Shown here: positions 37,231 through 45,715 of the stretch, piece by piece
Layout: each line of letters starts with the position of its first letter
How positions within the stretch are numbered: the first letter of the stretch is position 1
Source of the DNA: Allohoeflea poritis
GTDB lineage: Bacteria; Pseudomonadota; Alphaproteobacteria; Rhizobiales; Rhizobiaceae
NCBI RefSeq assembly: GCF_027889715.1
Contig: NZ_JAPJZH010000025.1
Location: 1 to 55,557, forward strand
DNA length: 55,557 nt
Direction: 5' to 3'
The notes under the pieces: generated by a model
Told to the model about the DNA's origin: nothing
Seen by the model: the letters and a program-made list of their open reading frames with translations, nothing else
Database searches by the model: none
Made by a program: the position numbers and the translations under genes

Positions 37231-37453
37231 CCATATCCTTGTAACCGGCGGCACCGGCAAGACTGGCCGGCGGGTCGCTGACCAACTGCGCGCAAAGGGT
37301 CTCGACTGGGGAGCAGACCTGCTCACCGGTTTTGCCCATGAACACGAAACACCGACCGACGTGCAGGATCGGGCGCAGACCACAGCAGACATGATCGACA
37401 GCCCACAGCAACCAATCACCCCCAACGACAGTTCGAAAGGAGTTCCACAATGA
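37223..37453 (+). pseudogene. In-frame chimera: NmrA-type N-terminus joined to TrbE C-terminus
   Basis: The first 20-odd codons (MANHILVTGGTGKTGRRVAD) are the Rossmann start of an NmrA/NAD(P)H-binding protein with its GGTGKTG dinucleotide motif, in natural operon position after the SnoaL gene. From about codon 24 (RAKGLDWGADLL) the frame matches what I recognise as the extreme C-terminus of a TrbE ATPase, and its stop overlaps trbJ as ATGA, as real trbE does. The switch occurs within about 37283-37305, where both genes could encode RAKG. The 76-aa product should have no function. Confidence 0.65.
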
Positions 37454-38184
37454 GGACCAGAAAATCCGCCTTGAAACACGCATCAGCCGTCGCCGCCATC
37501 TGCACAGGCCTCATCCTGGCACACCCGGAACGGCCGCCTGCGGCCTGGACCGTGTTCGATCCCTGGAACTATCACCAAAACATCATGACGGCCTCGCAGA
37601 CGCTGACAGAAATCAACCAGCAAATCGAGCAGCTGCGCAACGAGGCGCAGATGCTGCTCAACATGGACTTGGATCTGACGCAGCTGACTGAGACGATTGC
37701 GCCGGATCTGGCCGCCACCCTTTCCGAAATCAACACCCTGATGGATCAGGCGAACGCAATCGCCATGACGGTTCAGGAAACAGATGCGGCGATGCAGGAA
37801 CTCTTTCCGAACACTTTCGAGGCATCGCTCTCCACCGATGATATGGTGCAGAACGCCAGGGAACGATGGGAAGAAGCGCTTGCCGCTCACAAACGCTCCG
37901 CCAACCTGCAGGCCCAGATCAGTGAGAATGCGGAAGCCGATGGCGACCTACTCAACACCCTGCTTTCCCGCTCGCGCGCGTCGGTCGGAAACCTGCAGGC
38001 AATGCAGGCCGGGAATGAGCTGACGGGCCTTGCCGTCAAACAATCGCTGCAACTGCAGCAGCTGCTTGCAACTGAGGCTCGCGCTGCAACGGTCGACCGA
38101 GCAAGCACGCTGGCGGCCGAGGAAGAAGCCCGGACCCGGTTCAGGAACTTTCTCGGAGAAAGCGATGCCTATTCGCCGGACTGA
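37450..38184 (+). CDS. trbJ: P-type conjugal transfer protein TrbJ (VirB5-like)
   Basis: A 244-aa periplasmic pilus-tip-type component of a P-type mating-pair-formation system. It has an N-terminal signal-like segment (ALKHASAVAAICTGLILA) and the characteristic start of the mature part (FDPWNYHQNIMTASQTLTEI), with long helical coiled-coil-like regions and the Cys-free, Gln-rich core. The gene overlaps the preceding trbE tail by 4 nt. trbK is not evident between this gene and trbL. Confidence 0.9.
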   Translation: MRTRKSALKHASAVAAICTGLILAHPERPPAAWTVFDPWNYHQNIMTASQTLTEINQQIEQLRNEAQMLLNMDLDLTQLTETIAPDLAATLSEINTLMDQANAIAMTVQETDAAMQELFPNTFEASLSTDDMVQNARERWEEALAAHKRSANLQAQISENAEADGDLLNTLLSRSRASVGNLQAMQAGNELTGLAVKQSLQLQQLLATEARAATVDRASTLAAEEEARTRFRNFLGESDAYSPD

Positions 38185-38200
38185 TCCGTCCAATCGCTGA

Positions 38201-38223
38201 ACCGCCTGACTGAAGCAGGCGGT
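38201..38223 (+). terminator. Hairpin between trbJ and trbL
   Basis: ACCGCCTG and CAGGCGGT form an 8-bp stem with a 7-nt loop, followed by TCAGCTTTT. It could attenuate transcription inside the trb operon. The T run is short, so termination would be partial at most. Confidence 0.4.
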
Positions 38224-38302
38224 CAGCTTTTGAAACAACCCACACACATGCGCACGGAAGCCACCTCTTCCGTGAACGGGAAAGGTTTGCCCGGAGAGCC
38301 CC

Positions 38303-39595
38303 ATGGACGATCTCAATGTCATCGACCGGTTCACTGAGACATTCGTCACCTATATCGAATCTGGCTTCGGGCTGCTTTCCGGCGACGTTGCTTTCCTGGT
38401 CTCGATACTGGTCGCGATCGATATCGTGCTTGCCGGCCTTTTTTGGGCGTTGATGGGCGAGGACAATGTTGCCGCGCAGCTCATCCGGAAGGTGCTCTAT
38501 ATCGGCTTCTTCGCGCTGCTCATAAACAACTTCCAGTCTCTTTCGGGCATTGTCTTCGACTCCTTCGCTGGACTGGGATTGAAGGCCGGCAATGCGCCGT
38601 TCGGCGCCGATCAGCTCATGCGGCCGGGATTTGTTGCCACCACCGGCTTTACCGCCGCCTGGCCGATGCTGGAAGCGGCGGGTGAACTCATCGGCTTTAC
38701 CACCTTCTTCAACAATGTGGTGACGATTGTCGTGCTGCTGATTGCCTGGCTGATCGTGCTCCTCGCCTTCTTCGTCCTTTCTGTCCAGCTCTTCATCACC
38801 ATCATCGAGTTCAAGCTGACGACGCTTGCCGGTTTCGTGCTCGTACCCTTTGCGCTTTTCGGCAAGACGGCCTTTCTGGCCGAGCGCGTCCTCGGCAATG
38901 TCATCACCTCCGGCATCAAGCTGATGGTGCTTGCCATCGTGCTCGGGATCGGCTCGTCCATCTTCGGTGAAATCGCGACACCTCCCTCGGCCGACGTGGA
39001 TCTTGCGCATGCCGCTTCCGTCATCCTTGCCGCCATCGCCGTCTTCGGGCTTGCCCTGTTTGTTCCCGGTATCGCGGCTGGCCTTGTCTCTGGAGCACCG
39101 CAATTGGGCGCGGGCGCAGCGGCCGGCACGGCTGCGGGTCTGGTCGGCACCGGCGTTGTCGGAGGCATGGCGGCATCCGGCGCGCTTCGTGGCGCAGGAC
39201 ATCTGGCGGGAGGAAGCGTCAAGGCAGCTGCCAACATGGCCGGACGAACCAGCGCAGGCCTTCAGAGCGGTGGCACGGCTGGCGCAATGAAGGCCACGGT
39301 CGGCGCGCCGCTGAAAAACACGGCCTCGGCCGCGGCTGCACCGGTCACGGATTCCTACCGACAAGGTCAGGCATACGGCTTTCGGGCGAACCAATCCTCT
39401 TCACCGTCACCCGCCGGCGGGCGTGGCGCAGGTGTCGTTGGACCGCCCTCAGGCAGCACTGGAGCACCAGGCTGGGCCAGGAAGTTGCATCGGCGGCAGC
39501 GCTTGCGCGAAGCCAGCCAGTCGGCAGCCCATTCCCTGCGCGAGGGCGACCGCGGCGCCCATGGCGACGGCCCCAAACTCGATCCTGACAAGTGA
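38303..39595 (+). CDS. trbL: P-type conjugal transfer protein TrbL (VirB6-like)
   Basis: A 430-aa polytopic inner-membrane protein. Hydrophobic segments cover about residues 20-260 (FLVSILVAIDIVLAGLFWALMG, IVVLLIAWLIVLLAFFVLSV), followed by an Ala/Gly-rich tail (GAAAGTAAGLVGTGVVGG) and a charged C-terminus, the usual TrbL plan. It starts 118 nt after trbJ. In an intact system it forms part of the inner-membrane core complex of the type IV secretion channel. Confidence 0.92.
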   Translation: MDDLNVIDRFTETFVTYIESGFGLLSGDVAFLVSILVAIDIVLAGLFWALMGEDNVAAQLIRKVLYIGFFALLINNFQSLSGIVFDSFAGLGLKAGNAPFGADQLMRPGFVATTGFTAAWPMLEAAGELIGFTTFFNNVVTIVVLLIAWLIVLLAFFVLSVQLFITIIEFKLTTLAGFVLVPFALFGKTAFLAERVLGNVITSGIKLMVLAIVLGIGSSIFGEIATPPSADVDLAHAASVILAAIAVFGLALFVPGIAAGLVSGAPQLGAGAAAGTAAGLVGTGVVGGMAASGALRGAGHLAGGSVKAAANMAGRTSAGLQSGGTAGAMKATVGAPLKNTASAAAAPVTDSYRQGQAYGFRANQSSSPSPAGGRGAGVVGPPSGSTGAPGWARKLHRRQRLREASQSAAHSLREGDRGAHGDGPKLDPDK

Positions 39596-39602
39596 GGACA
39601 CC

Positions 39603-40337
39603 ATGATCTTCAAACGATCACGCACGGCCTATGGCGATACGCCCATCCCCGAAACACCCTATCAGAAGGCTGCCCAAGTCTGGGACACTAGGATGGGCGA
39701 CGCACTGGTGCGGGCACGAAACTGGCGGCTGATGGCCTTCGGATGCCTATCGCTGTCGCTGAGCCTTTCAGGCGGCATGACATGGCTTGCCGCGCAATCG
39801 CGGATCGTTCCTTACGTGATCGAACTCGAAGCGGATGGTTCGGCGAGGGCAACAAAAGCTGCAGCAGCAGACTACGATCCAACCGACGCGCAGATTGCTT
39901 TCCATCTGGCGTCCTTTATTGAAAACATCCGCTCCCTGCCCGCCGATCCCATCGTTGTGCGTAAGAACTGGCTGAGAGCCTACGATTACACCACTGCCCG
40001 CGCAGCCAATACGCTGAACGAACACGCGCGTGACACCGATCCCTTCGCTCGCGTTGGCGAACGCACCGTGTCGGTGGAAGTCACAAGTGTCGTTCGCGCC
40101 TCGACTGGCAGTTTTCAGATCCGCTGGCTGGAACGCATTTACGTCAATGGATCGCTCAGCCGGACCGACCGATGGACTGGTGTCTTTGCGGTCGTCATCG
40201 AACAGCCGCGCGATATCGAGACGCTGCGCAAAAATCCGCTCGGCATTTATGTGCACGACATCAACTGGTCGCGCGATCTGAAGACGAGTTCTCCTTCCAA
40301 CCGATCCCACCAACCATCATCTGGAGACAATCCATGA
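39603..40337 (+). CDS. trbF: Conjugal transfer protein TrbF (VirB8-like)
   Basis: A 244-aa bitopic inner-membrane protein. A cytoplasmic N-terminus (FKRSRTAYGDTPIPETPYQKA) is followed by one membrane segment at about residues 40-65 and a periplasmic NTF2-like domain (VPYVIELEADGSARA, and WTGVFAVVI). It starts 7 nt after trbL and overlaps trbG by 4 nt. Confidence 0.92.
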   Translation: MIFKRSRTAYGDTPIPETPYQKAAQVWDTRMGDALVRARNWRLMAFGCLSLSLSLSGGMTWLAAQSRIVPYVIELEADGSARATKAAAADYDPTDAQIAFHLASFIENIRSLPADPIVVRKNWLRAYDYTTARAANTLNEHARDTDPFARVGERTVSVEVTSVVRASTGSFQIRWLERIYVNGSLSRTDRWTGVFAVVIEQPRDIETLRKNPLGIYVHDINWSRDLKTSSPSNRSHQPSSGDNP

Positions 40338-41389
40338 GATCAGCTGCCCCAAAAAAGGCGGTGCGACTAGTCGCGCTCGTCCTTCCGCTTCACCTTGCCG
40401 CTTGCGCTACGAAGCCGGACATTCCGGAAATCAACTACGACAACCTCGACTTCGACACGGCCCTACGCCAACAGGAACCTGGAAAGCCGGTCAGGCTGGT
40501 GGAACTGCCGAAGCCGCTTCCCCTGCCCGGCCAGTTGAAACCACCGCCCGGAGGTGGCGGGGCAAAGAAGAAAGAGGACAATCTGCCCCCGGAGCAGCTG
40601 GTGACCGAGGCCAACAAGATCGCCAAGTTCGAGCCGACAAAGGACGGTTATGTCAACGCCATCCAGAACTACCCCTTCGTAGAAGGTGCGCTCTACCAGC
40701 TCTACGCAGCCGTCAACCAGGTTTCGGACATCACGCTTGAACCTGGCGAAAAACTGATCTCGGTGTCGAGCGGCGACACGGTTCGCTGGGTGGTGGGCGA
40801 TACACGCTCCGGTGCAAGGTCAGTCAAAGGTGACCGGCAGGATCAGGTCCATGTCCTGGTCAAGCCGATAGCACCGGACCTACAGACCAATCTGGTGATC
40901 GCCACGGACCGGCGCACCTATCACCTGGAGATGCACTCGACGGACGAGACCTACATGGCGTCGGTTTCCTGGACTTATCCATACTCCGACCTCCTTGCCC
41001 TGAACCGGGTGAACGCCAAGGCGACCGAAACGGCAAACAACACGATCAGCTCCGGTTTGAAGCTGGACCGGATCAAGTTCCGCTACCGCATCGAAGGCAA
41101 TGCCCCCTGGAAGCCGCTGCGTGCCTTCGACGACGGTCAAAAGGTCTTCGTCCAGTTTCCCTCCGGCCTGCGCCAGGGTGAGGCGCCGCCCCTCTTCGTC
41201 ATCGCGTCAGATGGACAACCGGCGCTGGTCAACTACCGGGTGCGGGACAATTACTACATCATCGACAGGCTCTTTGCGGTGGCTGAACTGCGCCTTGGAA
41301 AGAAGCCGCAAAGGATTGTGCGTATCGTTCGAACCGACGCGAAACGAAGGGCTTCAGCGAAAAAGCGGGAGCTCTTCCATGACAGATAA
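40334..41389 (+). CDS. trbG: P-type conjugal transfer protein TrbG (VirB9-like)
   Basis: A 351-aa outer-membrane-side core component. The N-terminus carries a lipoprotein signal (ALVLPLHLAACATKPD) with the lipobox Cys, then a Pro-rich stretch with a Gly/Lys run, then the VirB9-like domain (LEPGEKLISVSSGDTVRW, and TNLVIATDRRTYHL) and the C-terminal beta-sandwich (DNYYIIDRLFAVAELRLG). It is coupled to trbF by ATGA and overlaps trbI by 11 nt. Confidence 0.93.
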   Translation: MRSAAPKKAVRLVALVLPLHLAACATKPDIPEINYDNLDFDTALRQQEPGKPVRLVELPKPLPLPGQLKPPPGGGGAKKKEDNLPPEQLVTEANKIAKFEPTKDGYVNAIQNYPFVEGALYQLYAAVNQVSDITLEPGEKLISVSSGDTVRWVVGDTRSGARSVKGDRQDQVHVLVKPIAPDLQTNLVIATDRRTYHLEMHSTDETYMASVSWTYPYSDLLALNRVNAKATETANNTISSGLKLDRIKFRYRIEGNAPWKPLRAFDDGQKVFVQFPSGLRQGEAPPLFVIASDGQPALVNYRVRDNYYIIDRLFAVAELRLGKKPQRIVRIVRTDAKRRASAKKRELFHDR

Positions 41390-42605
41390 TAAGCAGCCTC
41401 CCGAAAACTTCGAGCTGCGGGCCAGGCCAAAACCGGTGACGCGCATCAACCGTAAGGTCCTGCTTGGCGGTGCGGCCATCACCCTCGCCCTCATCGGCGG
41501 CGCTTTTCTGATCGCGCTCGATCCGCCGAACTGGCGAACCGACACAGAAAGAAAGGAGCTCTATCAGACACGGCACAAGGCTCCTCCGGACGGACTTGAA
41601 AAACTGCCCGAAACCTATGACCGCATTCCGAAGCTCGGCCCGCCCAATGCCGGCGACATTGGCAAAACCATCACTCGGGTCGAGCGTGATCTCGGCATCA
41701 AACCACTTCCCGGTCGACAGCTACCGTCCTACCGGCCGGATCCGGAAGAGGAGTTTAGGCGCGCCGAGCGCATCAGGTTGGCACGTCTTGCAGCGCAATC
41801 CGCTGGATCCGATCTGTTCTTTTCGCAGAGGAAGCAAACCTCTGACCTCGGAAACAACAGAAAGGCAGAGCCTGCATCGACCGCCAGGCCGAGTGTAAGC
41901 CCACAATCAGCGCTATCAACATTGCCCCAAGCCAACCGGCCCACAGATCAGTACCAGCAAAAGGCAAAACTGGCGTTCCTTGAGGATGGGCCAGACGACG
42001 ACATCTACAACGAACACGCCACCCAGCATCCCGCCTCACCCTATCAGCTCATGGCGGGTACAATCATCGCGGCAAGCCTCGCCACTGGGCTAAACTCCGA
42101 TCTTCCCGGCACGGTGATCGCCCAGGTCACTGAACATGTTTATGACACTGTCAGCGGCCAATACCTGCTTATCCCTCAGGGCTCCCGCCTCATCGGAAAG
42201 TACGATAGCCAGGTCTCCTTCGGACAAAACCGGGCGCTTGTCGTGTGGCAACGCATTATCCGGCCGGACGGCTCCTCGATCGTGATAGAAAATCTGCCAG
42301 GAACCGATGAAGCCGGAAATGCGGGTCTTACCGATCGGGTGAACCACCACGCCGGTGCCCTTCTCAAAGGCATCGCACTCTCCAGCGTCCTAGGCGTCGG
42401 CACCGAGCTCACGTTGGGCGACAACGAATCCGACCTCGTCGAGGCGATCCGGGAAAGCGCTCAGCAATCTACCAATCGGGCCGGCCAGTCCCTGGTTCAG
42501 CGCAGCCTCGATATCCAACCAACCATCACCGTACGACCCGGCTGGCCGCTTCGCATCATCGTGCACAAGGACATAGTCCTCCCGCCCATGAAGGGGAACC
42601 AATAG
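41379..42605 (+). CDS. trbI: Conjugal transfer protein TrbI (VirB10-like)
   Basis: A 408-aa protein bridging the two membranes. One membrane segment (VLLGGAAITLALIGGAFLIAL) at about residues 27-47 is followed by a Pro/charged linker and the VirB10 domain in the C-terminal half (GTIIAASLATGLNSDLPG, YLLIPQGSRLIGKYDS, then RPGWPLRIIVHKDIVL). Start at 41379, as the longer frame only shadows trbG. Ends 2 nt before the DUF2274 gene. Confidence 0.93.
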   Translation: MTDNKQPPENFELRARPKPVTRINRKVLLGGAAITLALIGGAFLIALDPPNWRTDTERKELYQTRHKAPPDGLEKLPETYDRIPKLGPPNAGDIGKTITRVERDLGIKPLPGRQLPSYRPDPEEEFRRAERIRLARLAAQSAGSDLFFSQRKQTSDLGNNRKAEPASTARPSVSPQSALSTLPQANRPTDQYQQKAKLAFLEDGPDDDIYNEHATQHPASPYQLMAGTIIAASLATGLNSDLPGTVIAQVTEHVYDTVSGQYLLIPQGSRLIGKYDSQVSFGQNRALVVWQRIIRPDGSSIVIENLPGTDEAGNAGLTDRVNHHAGALLKGIALSSVLGVGTELTLGDNESDLVEAIRESAQQSTNRAGQSLVQRSLDIQPTITVRPGWPLRIIVHKDIVLPPMKGNQ

Positions 42606-42607
42606 CC

Positions 42608-42871
42608 ATGTCGCCACTCAAACTCAAAAAACTTCCGAACCGGGAAACGGCCAAGATCACGTTCACCGCTAGCGCGGACCTGCAGCAAATGCTCGCAGCC
42701 TACGCCAATCTATACGAAGCCGAATATGGGGAACGGGAAGCAATCACCGATCTGATCCCATATATGCTGGAGACGTTTGTCGGATCAGATCGTCAATTCC
42801 GTACTGCGAAAAGCCAGCCTTCTCAGCAAGCGCCCTCTTCGTCATTAAAGCCACCACAAACAGCCAAGTAA
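42608..42871 (+). CDS. DUF2274 protein, trb-associated
   Basis: An 87-aa soluble protein (KLKKLPNRETAKITFTASAD, then LQQMLAAYANLYEAEYG) of the DUF2274 family, which regularly follows trbI in alphaproteobacterial integrated elements. No known activity. The start is 2 nt after the trbI stop. Confidence 0.87.
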   Translation: MSPLKLKKLPNRETAKITFTASADLQQMLAAYANLYEAEYGEREAITDLIPYMLETFVGSDRQFRTAKSQPSQQAPSSSLKPPQTAK

Positions 42872-42874
42872 GAA

Positions 42875-43093
42875 CTAGCTCTGGTTGCGAACTTTGAGGA
42901 ACCTGTGCGGCTCAACTTCAAGAACCAATGCAACTTTTTCTATGACGTCAATGCTGGCCGAATAGACGCTTCGTTCGAGCGAACTGATATAGGTGCGATC
43001 AAGACCGGCTCGATGGGCAAGGTCTTCCTGCGACACACCCTTCTCCTGCCGGTAGTACCGCAGGTTTGCCGCGAATGTCTCTCGTAGATTCAT
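42875..43093 (-). CDS. XRE-type HTH regulator
   Basis: A 72-aa single-domain Cro/CI-type protein with the HTH at residues 20-50 (GVSQEDLAHRAGLDRTYISS then LERSVYSASIDVIEKVA). Such regulators accompany trb modules and control transfer or excision genes. It is convergent with the DUF2274 gene (3 nt between stops) and divergent from the DUF2285-like gene, with a 10-bp palindrome between them. Confidence 0.88.
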   Translation of the reverse strand: MNLRETFAANLRYYRQEKGVSQEDLAHRAGLDRTYISSLERSVYSASIDVIEKVALVLEVEPHRFLKVRNQS

Positions 43094-43131
43094 GAACGAG
43101 AGACGACGCCGTTGCGGCGTATTTAACCACG

Positions 43132-43141
43132 GAGTATACTC
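43132..43141. promoter_or_regulatory. Palindrome between the XRE and DUF2285-like genes
   Basis: GAGTATACTC is an exact 10-bp palindrome in the 80-bp divergent promoter. It is the likely site for the XRE protein at 42875-43093. A second small hairpin (ACGCCG-TTG-CGGCGT, 43106-43120) lies between it and the XRE start. Confidence 0.5.
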
Positions 43142-43173
43142 TACAAATAGTTGTATCTTGAAGTGCGGTATAG

Positions 43174-43422
43174 ATGCTCATGCAGGAATTTCTGGACGCT
43201 CCGCCGAATTCAGAGCGCATCACCGCATACGATCGCAGGTGCTTCAAGCTTTACCTGATGTTGCTCGAAGCGGACAATACTGGCGAGCATTGGGAAAGTG
43301 CATTCAAGTCCGCGTTCGGAACCGATCCTGCGAAAGATAAATCTCGATGTAAGTTGCAATTTGATTCGCATCTCATACGGGCGCGATGGATAAGCTCTGA
43401 CGGTTATAGATTACTGAAATAA
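43174..43422 (+). CDS. DUF2285-like small protein of integrated elements
   Basis: An 82-aa protein resembling the short DUF2285-type proteins found beside XRE regulators in alphaproteobacterial conjugative elements. The pattern is FLDAPPNSERITAYDRRCFK, LYLMLLEADNTG-HW and a C-terminal FDSHLIRARWISSDGYRLL. ATGs at 43174 and 43180 are both possible. Probable DNA-binding or transfer-linked role, unproven. The 264 bases after it hold nothing I recognise. Confidence 0.6.
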   Translation: MLMQEFLDAPPNSERITAYDRRCFKLYLMLLEADNTGEHWESAFKSAFGTDPAKDKSRCKLQFDSHLIRARWISSDGYRLLK

Positions 43423-43686
43423 AGAGGTGCGCAGACCTAGATTCACAAACGTCATATTGCGCTGCAGCACATGACCAACTTGGGTGGGAAGCAGTCATTC
43501 GCTGCGAATGCTGAGACACATCGACTATACCTTAGAAGCGGACATCCATTTTCTAGAATTAGCGTGGAATAGAGTTCCAAAATGCGTCTTCTCAAGCGAT
43601 ATCGCCGATCGTTTGAGCGATAAGGGAAACCGAACAGCTTCAGTTTGGCGATAGAAGTCGAAGACTGACTATTATTGTGCCGTCGA

Positions 43687-44482
43687 TCAAAACTCCACAT
43701 CTTCTGCGCGCATGGCTTGAAGCTCCTCTTTCGCCATTGATGCACGCATGAATTCATCGAAGCCTTGCAAATCCTCGTCAGTTGGAATGCTACTTTGATC
43801 ATTCAGCGCACGTAATTCGTCGGCAACATCGCGTCTGCTGATGGTGTCGAGAATAACTGGTCCATTTTCCAGTTGATACTGAAGCGAACCATTCGTCATG
43901 CTGATACGACCGTAGCCTGGCGCATAGGCGATCGAGTTGTTTCGCCCACGCACTTCATGTTTGGCGAAGGACACTCTGAGGTGCTCGAGCCTCGAAAAAG
44001 GAATATGCAATTTTGATTGTCTCGATGATTGATGGATCGGCAGCGATTTCTCGCAGTTGTTTTGCCCGCATTTCGCGGCCGGCATGCAGATACCCTTGAT
44101 CTTCTTCAAGGCTAGTGGCTTTGAGCTCCAAACCGCCGTTGTTCGCCAGCTTGATGATGTCCCTGGCTCGTGCCCTCCAGGTCCTCAGAAACTCGTAGGC
44201 TGCAAAGATCCACATCTGCGATTGTGCATTGAGGAACAACGTCGTTGGCGGGGTTTTGTCCGTCTGGATGTATTCCTGAAGCGTTTGATTTTCGAGGTTC
44301 ATTATGAACTGATCGACCACTGTCAGGTTTGTCACCTGCAAACCGAGATACACGTCGTTGCGAAGCAGAACCAACGAGTGGAGTGCTGACGTCAATTCAT
44401 GCGGTGTGATTTCGGTGTGCGATCGGAAACTCGGCTCTTGATCCGCCGCATAGTCATCATAATACTCTTCATCGCTGTCCAT
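43687..44482 (-). pseudogene. Hypothetical protein with a one-base frameshift
   Basis: Two frames abut on the minus strand. The first (from 44482, MDSDEEYYDDYAADQEPS) runs about 160 codons, and the second continues from about 44000 to 43687 (LEHLRVSFAKHEVRG and PTDEDLQGFDEFMRA). Removing one base from the run of five T on the coding strand (plus-strand A run 43995-43999) restores one frame of about 264 codons across both halves. I do not recognise the function; the N-terminus is very acidic. It lies 3 nt downstream of the GNAT toxin gene. Confidence 0.6.
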
Positions 44483-44485
44483 AAA

Positions 44486-45034
44486 CTATCCTGCTGCTTC
44501 TCGCGCCGTTGCGATGGGCATGAAGAGCCGAAGTGGCTGATCAGGCAGTGGTGCGAAGCCAAAGCTCTCATAATAGTTTTTGCGGCGGGTGACAGCGTCA
44601 CTATCTCCATCGTCAAAGACGTCCAACATGATCACGCAGGTCCCGATTTCCTCGGAGGCGCGCGCAATTCTGTCGAGCGCGTCAGCTACCAATGCACTTC
44701 CCAAACCGTTGCCCTGATGCTTTTCGTCCACACCGATCATAGCGATAAATGCGGCCGGTAATAGACCATGCCTCATGGCTTTCTTTTTGTAGGAGGCAGG
44801 CATCTCTTTAACGTCGACCGAATGCATATTAATGCCGTAAAAGCCGACGATGTTGTTTTCTGCGTCAATGACAACCCAGACTCGAACGACGTCTGCTTTG
44901 GTGCCCTTTTTCGCTGTCAGCTTAAGGTAATTGTCGATTTGCGGAACGCCGCAAGAAAAAGCCGCCCGATCATGTGTTTTCGGATCGAACGGCTGAATTG
45001 TGAAAGGTGCTTGCTCTTCCGCGTCAGTCGGCAT
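44486..45034 (-). CDS. GNAT-family toxin of a type II toxin-antitoxin pair
   Basis: A 182-aa acetyltransferase of the TacT/AtaT class, which blocks translation by acetylating aminoacyl-tRNA. The class marks are FSCGVPQIDNYLKLTAKKGTK (starts with the typical DxFxCG-like region) and the acetyl-CoA loop IGVDEKHQGNGLGSALVADAL, then NYYESFGFAPL near the end. I chose ATG 45034; a TTG two codons upstream is also open. It overlaps the antitoxin gene by 11 nt. Target tRNA cannot be read from the sequence. Confidence 0.88.
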   Translation of the reverse strand: MPTDAEEQAPFTIQPFDPKTHDRAAFSCGVPQIDNYLKLTAKKGTKADVVRVWVVIDAENNIVGFYGINMHSVDVKEMPASYKKKAMRHGLLPAAFIAMIGVDEKHQGNGLGSALVADALDRIARASEEIGTCVIMLDVFDDGDSDAVTRRKNYYESFGFAPLPDQPLRLFMPIATAREAAG

Positions 45035-45338
45035 TCGCAATCAGCTTCTTGCGATGTACAAACGCTTCTTGCAGTCGCTTGGTCGGCTTCGGAGGATTAT
45101 CGAGCGCATTAAAGAACGCCTCTCTGTCCGCCTCGCTTTCGAGTACCGTCACCTTATGTGCCTCAATCGTCGATTGCGCAGCGTTATAGGCAGCGCTCAC
45201 GACAAAAGAACTAACATCGACTCCGTTCAATGTCGCGGCACGGTTGATCGTGTCTTTCACGGAAGGCTGGGTGCGTGCCTCAAGGCGAGCACTTTTCGGC
45301 TCGTCGACTGAAGCAGTCGCATCTTCAAATGCCAACAT
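45024..45338 (-). CDS. DUF1778 (TacA-like) antitoxin
   Basis: A 104-aa ribbon-helix-helix antitoxin. The RHH part (SARLEARTQPSVKDTINRAA, then LNGVDVSSFVVSAAYNAA) binds DNA, and the C-terminal tail (LESEADREAFFNALDNPPKP) neutralises the GNAT toxin; this tail is the strongest family signature. AAAGGAG precedes the ATG. It lies first in the operon, behind two tandem operator-like inverted repeats at 45400-45448. Confidence 0.9.
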   Translation of the reverse strand: MLAFEDATASVDEPKSARLEARTQPSVKDTINRAATLNGVDVSSFVVSAAYNAAQSTIEAHKVTVLESEADREAFFNALDNPPKPTKRLQEAFVHRKKLIANAD

Positions 45339-45399
45339 GATCGTCTCCTTTCAGCGTTAGGGCCAACCTGATCTCTCAGGGGCATGAGATTTCCAAGTA

Positions 45400-45448
45400 T
45401 GTACGGTAAATAGGCGTACATGTCAAGTGTACGGGAATTCACCGTACA
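45400..45448. promoter_or_regulatory. Tandem inverted repeats, antitoxin operators
   Basis: Two copies of a 21-bp site are visible: TGTACGG-TAAATAG-GCGTACA (45400-45420, one mismatch) and TGTACGG-GAATTCA-CCGTACA (45428-45448, exact arms). Centres are 28 bp apart. They lie 62-110 nt upstream of the antitoxin start and fit cooperative binding of RHH antitoxin-toxin complexes. Confidence 0.7.
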
Positions 45449-45479
45449 AGTGAATGATGGCAGAATTAGCCACAGTTAT

Positions 45480-45715
45480 GAGGACTTGAAGAACAGCCAG
45501 ATGAGCGTCTTTCTAGTGCTGCCCGCAGATAAGCTGGAATCCCATTCAGCCTGGCTCAGTGTGCACATCCAGCAGTCTTTGACGGTCAATGCGCGCAACA
45601 TTGAGCAGAAGCCCAAAAAGCCCATTCTCTTCTTTCTTGACGAAATGCCTGCCCTTGGTCGTCTACCTATGGTGGAGCAAGCATTTGGCTTGATGGCGGG
45701 GTTGCCGTCCGAATA
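45480..45715 (+). pseudogene. TraG/VirD4 coupling-protein fragment
   Basis: About 75 codons match the middle of a TraG/VirD4-type coupling ATPase. Visible are SVFLVLPADKLESHSAWLSV, then the Walker B-like KPILFFLDEMPALGRLPMVEQAFGLMAG. Both ends are lost: upstream it meets the TA operator region and downstream it runs into the tail of a minus-strand gene. Evidence that the element once had a full transfer system. Confidence 0.75.

Noticed and set aside
38141-39394. Open frame of 417 codons on the minus strand
   Set aside because: Antisense to trbL, very Arg/Gly-rich and without motifs; a shadow frame.
45400-45448. CRISPR-like repeats
   Set aside because: Only two copies with internal symmetry at a TA promoter; they are operators. 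No CRISPR array or cas gene was seen anywhere in the window.
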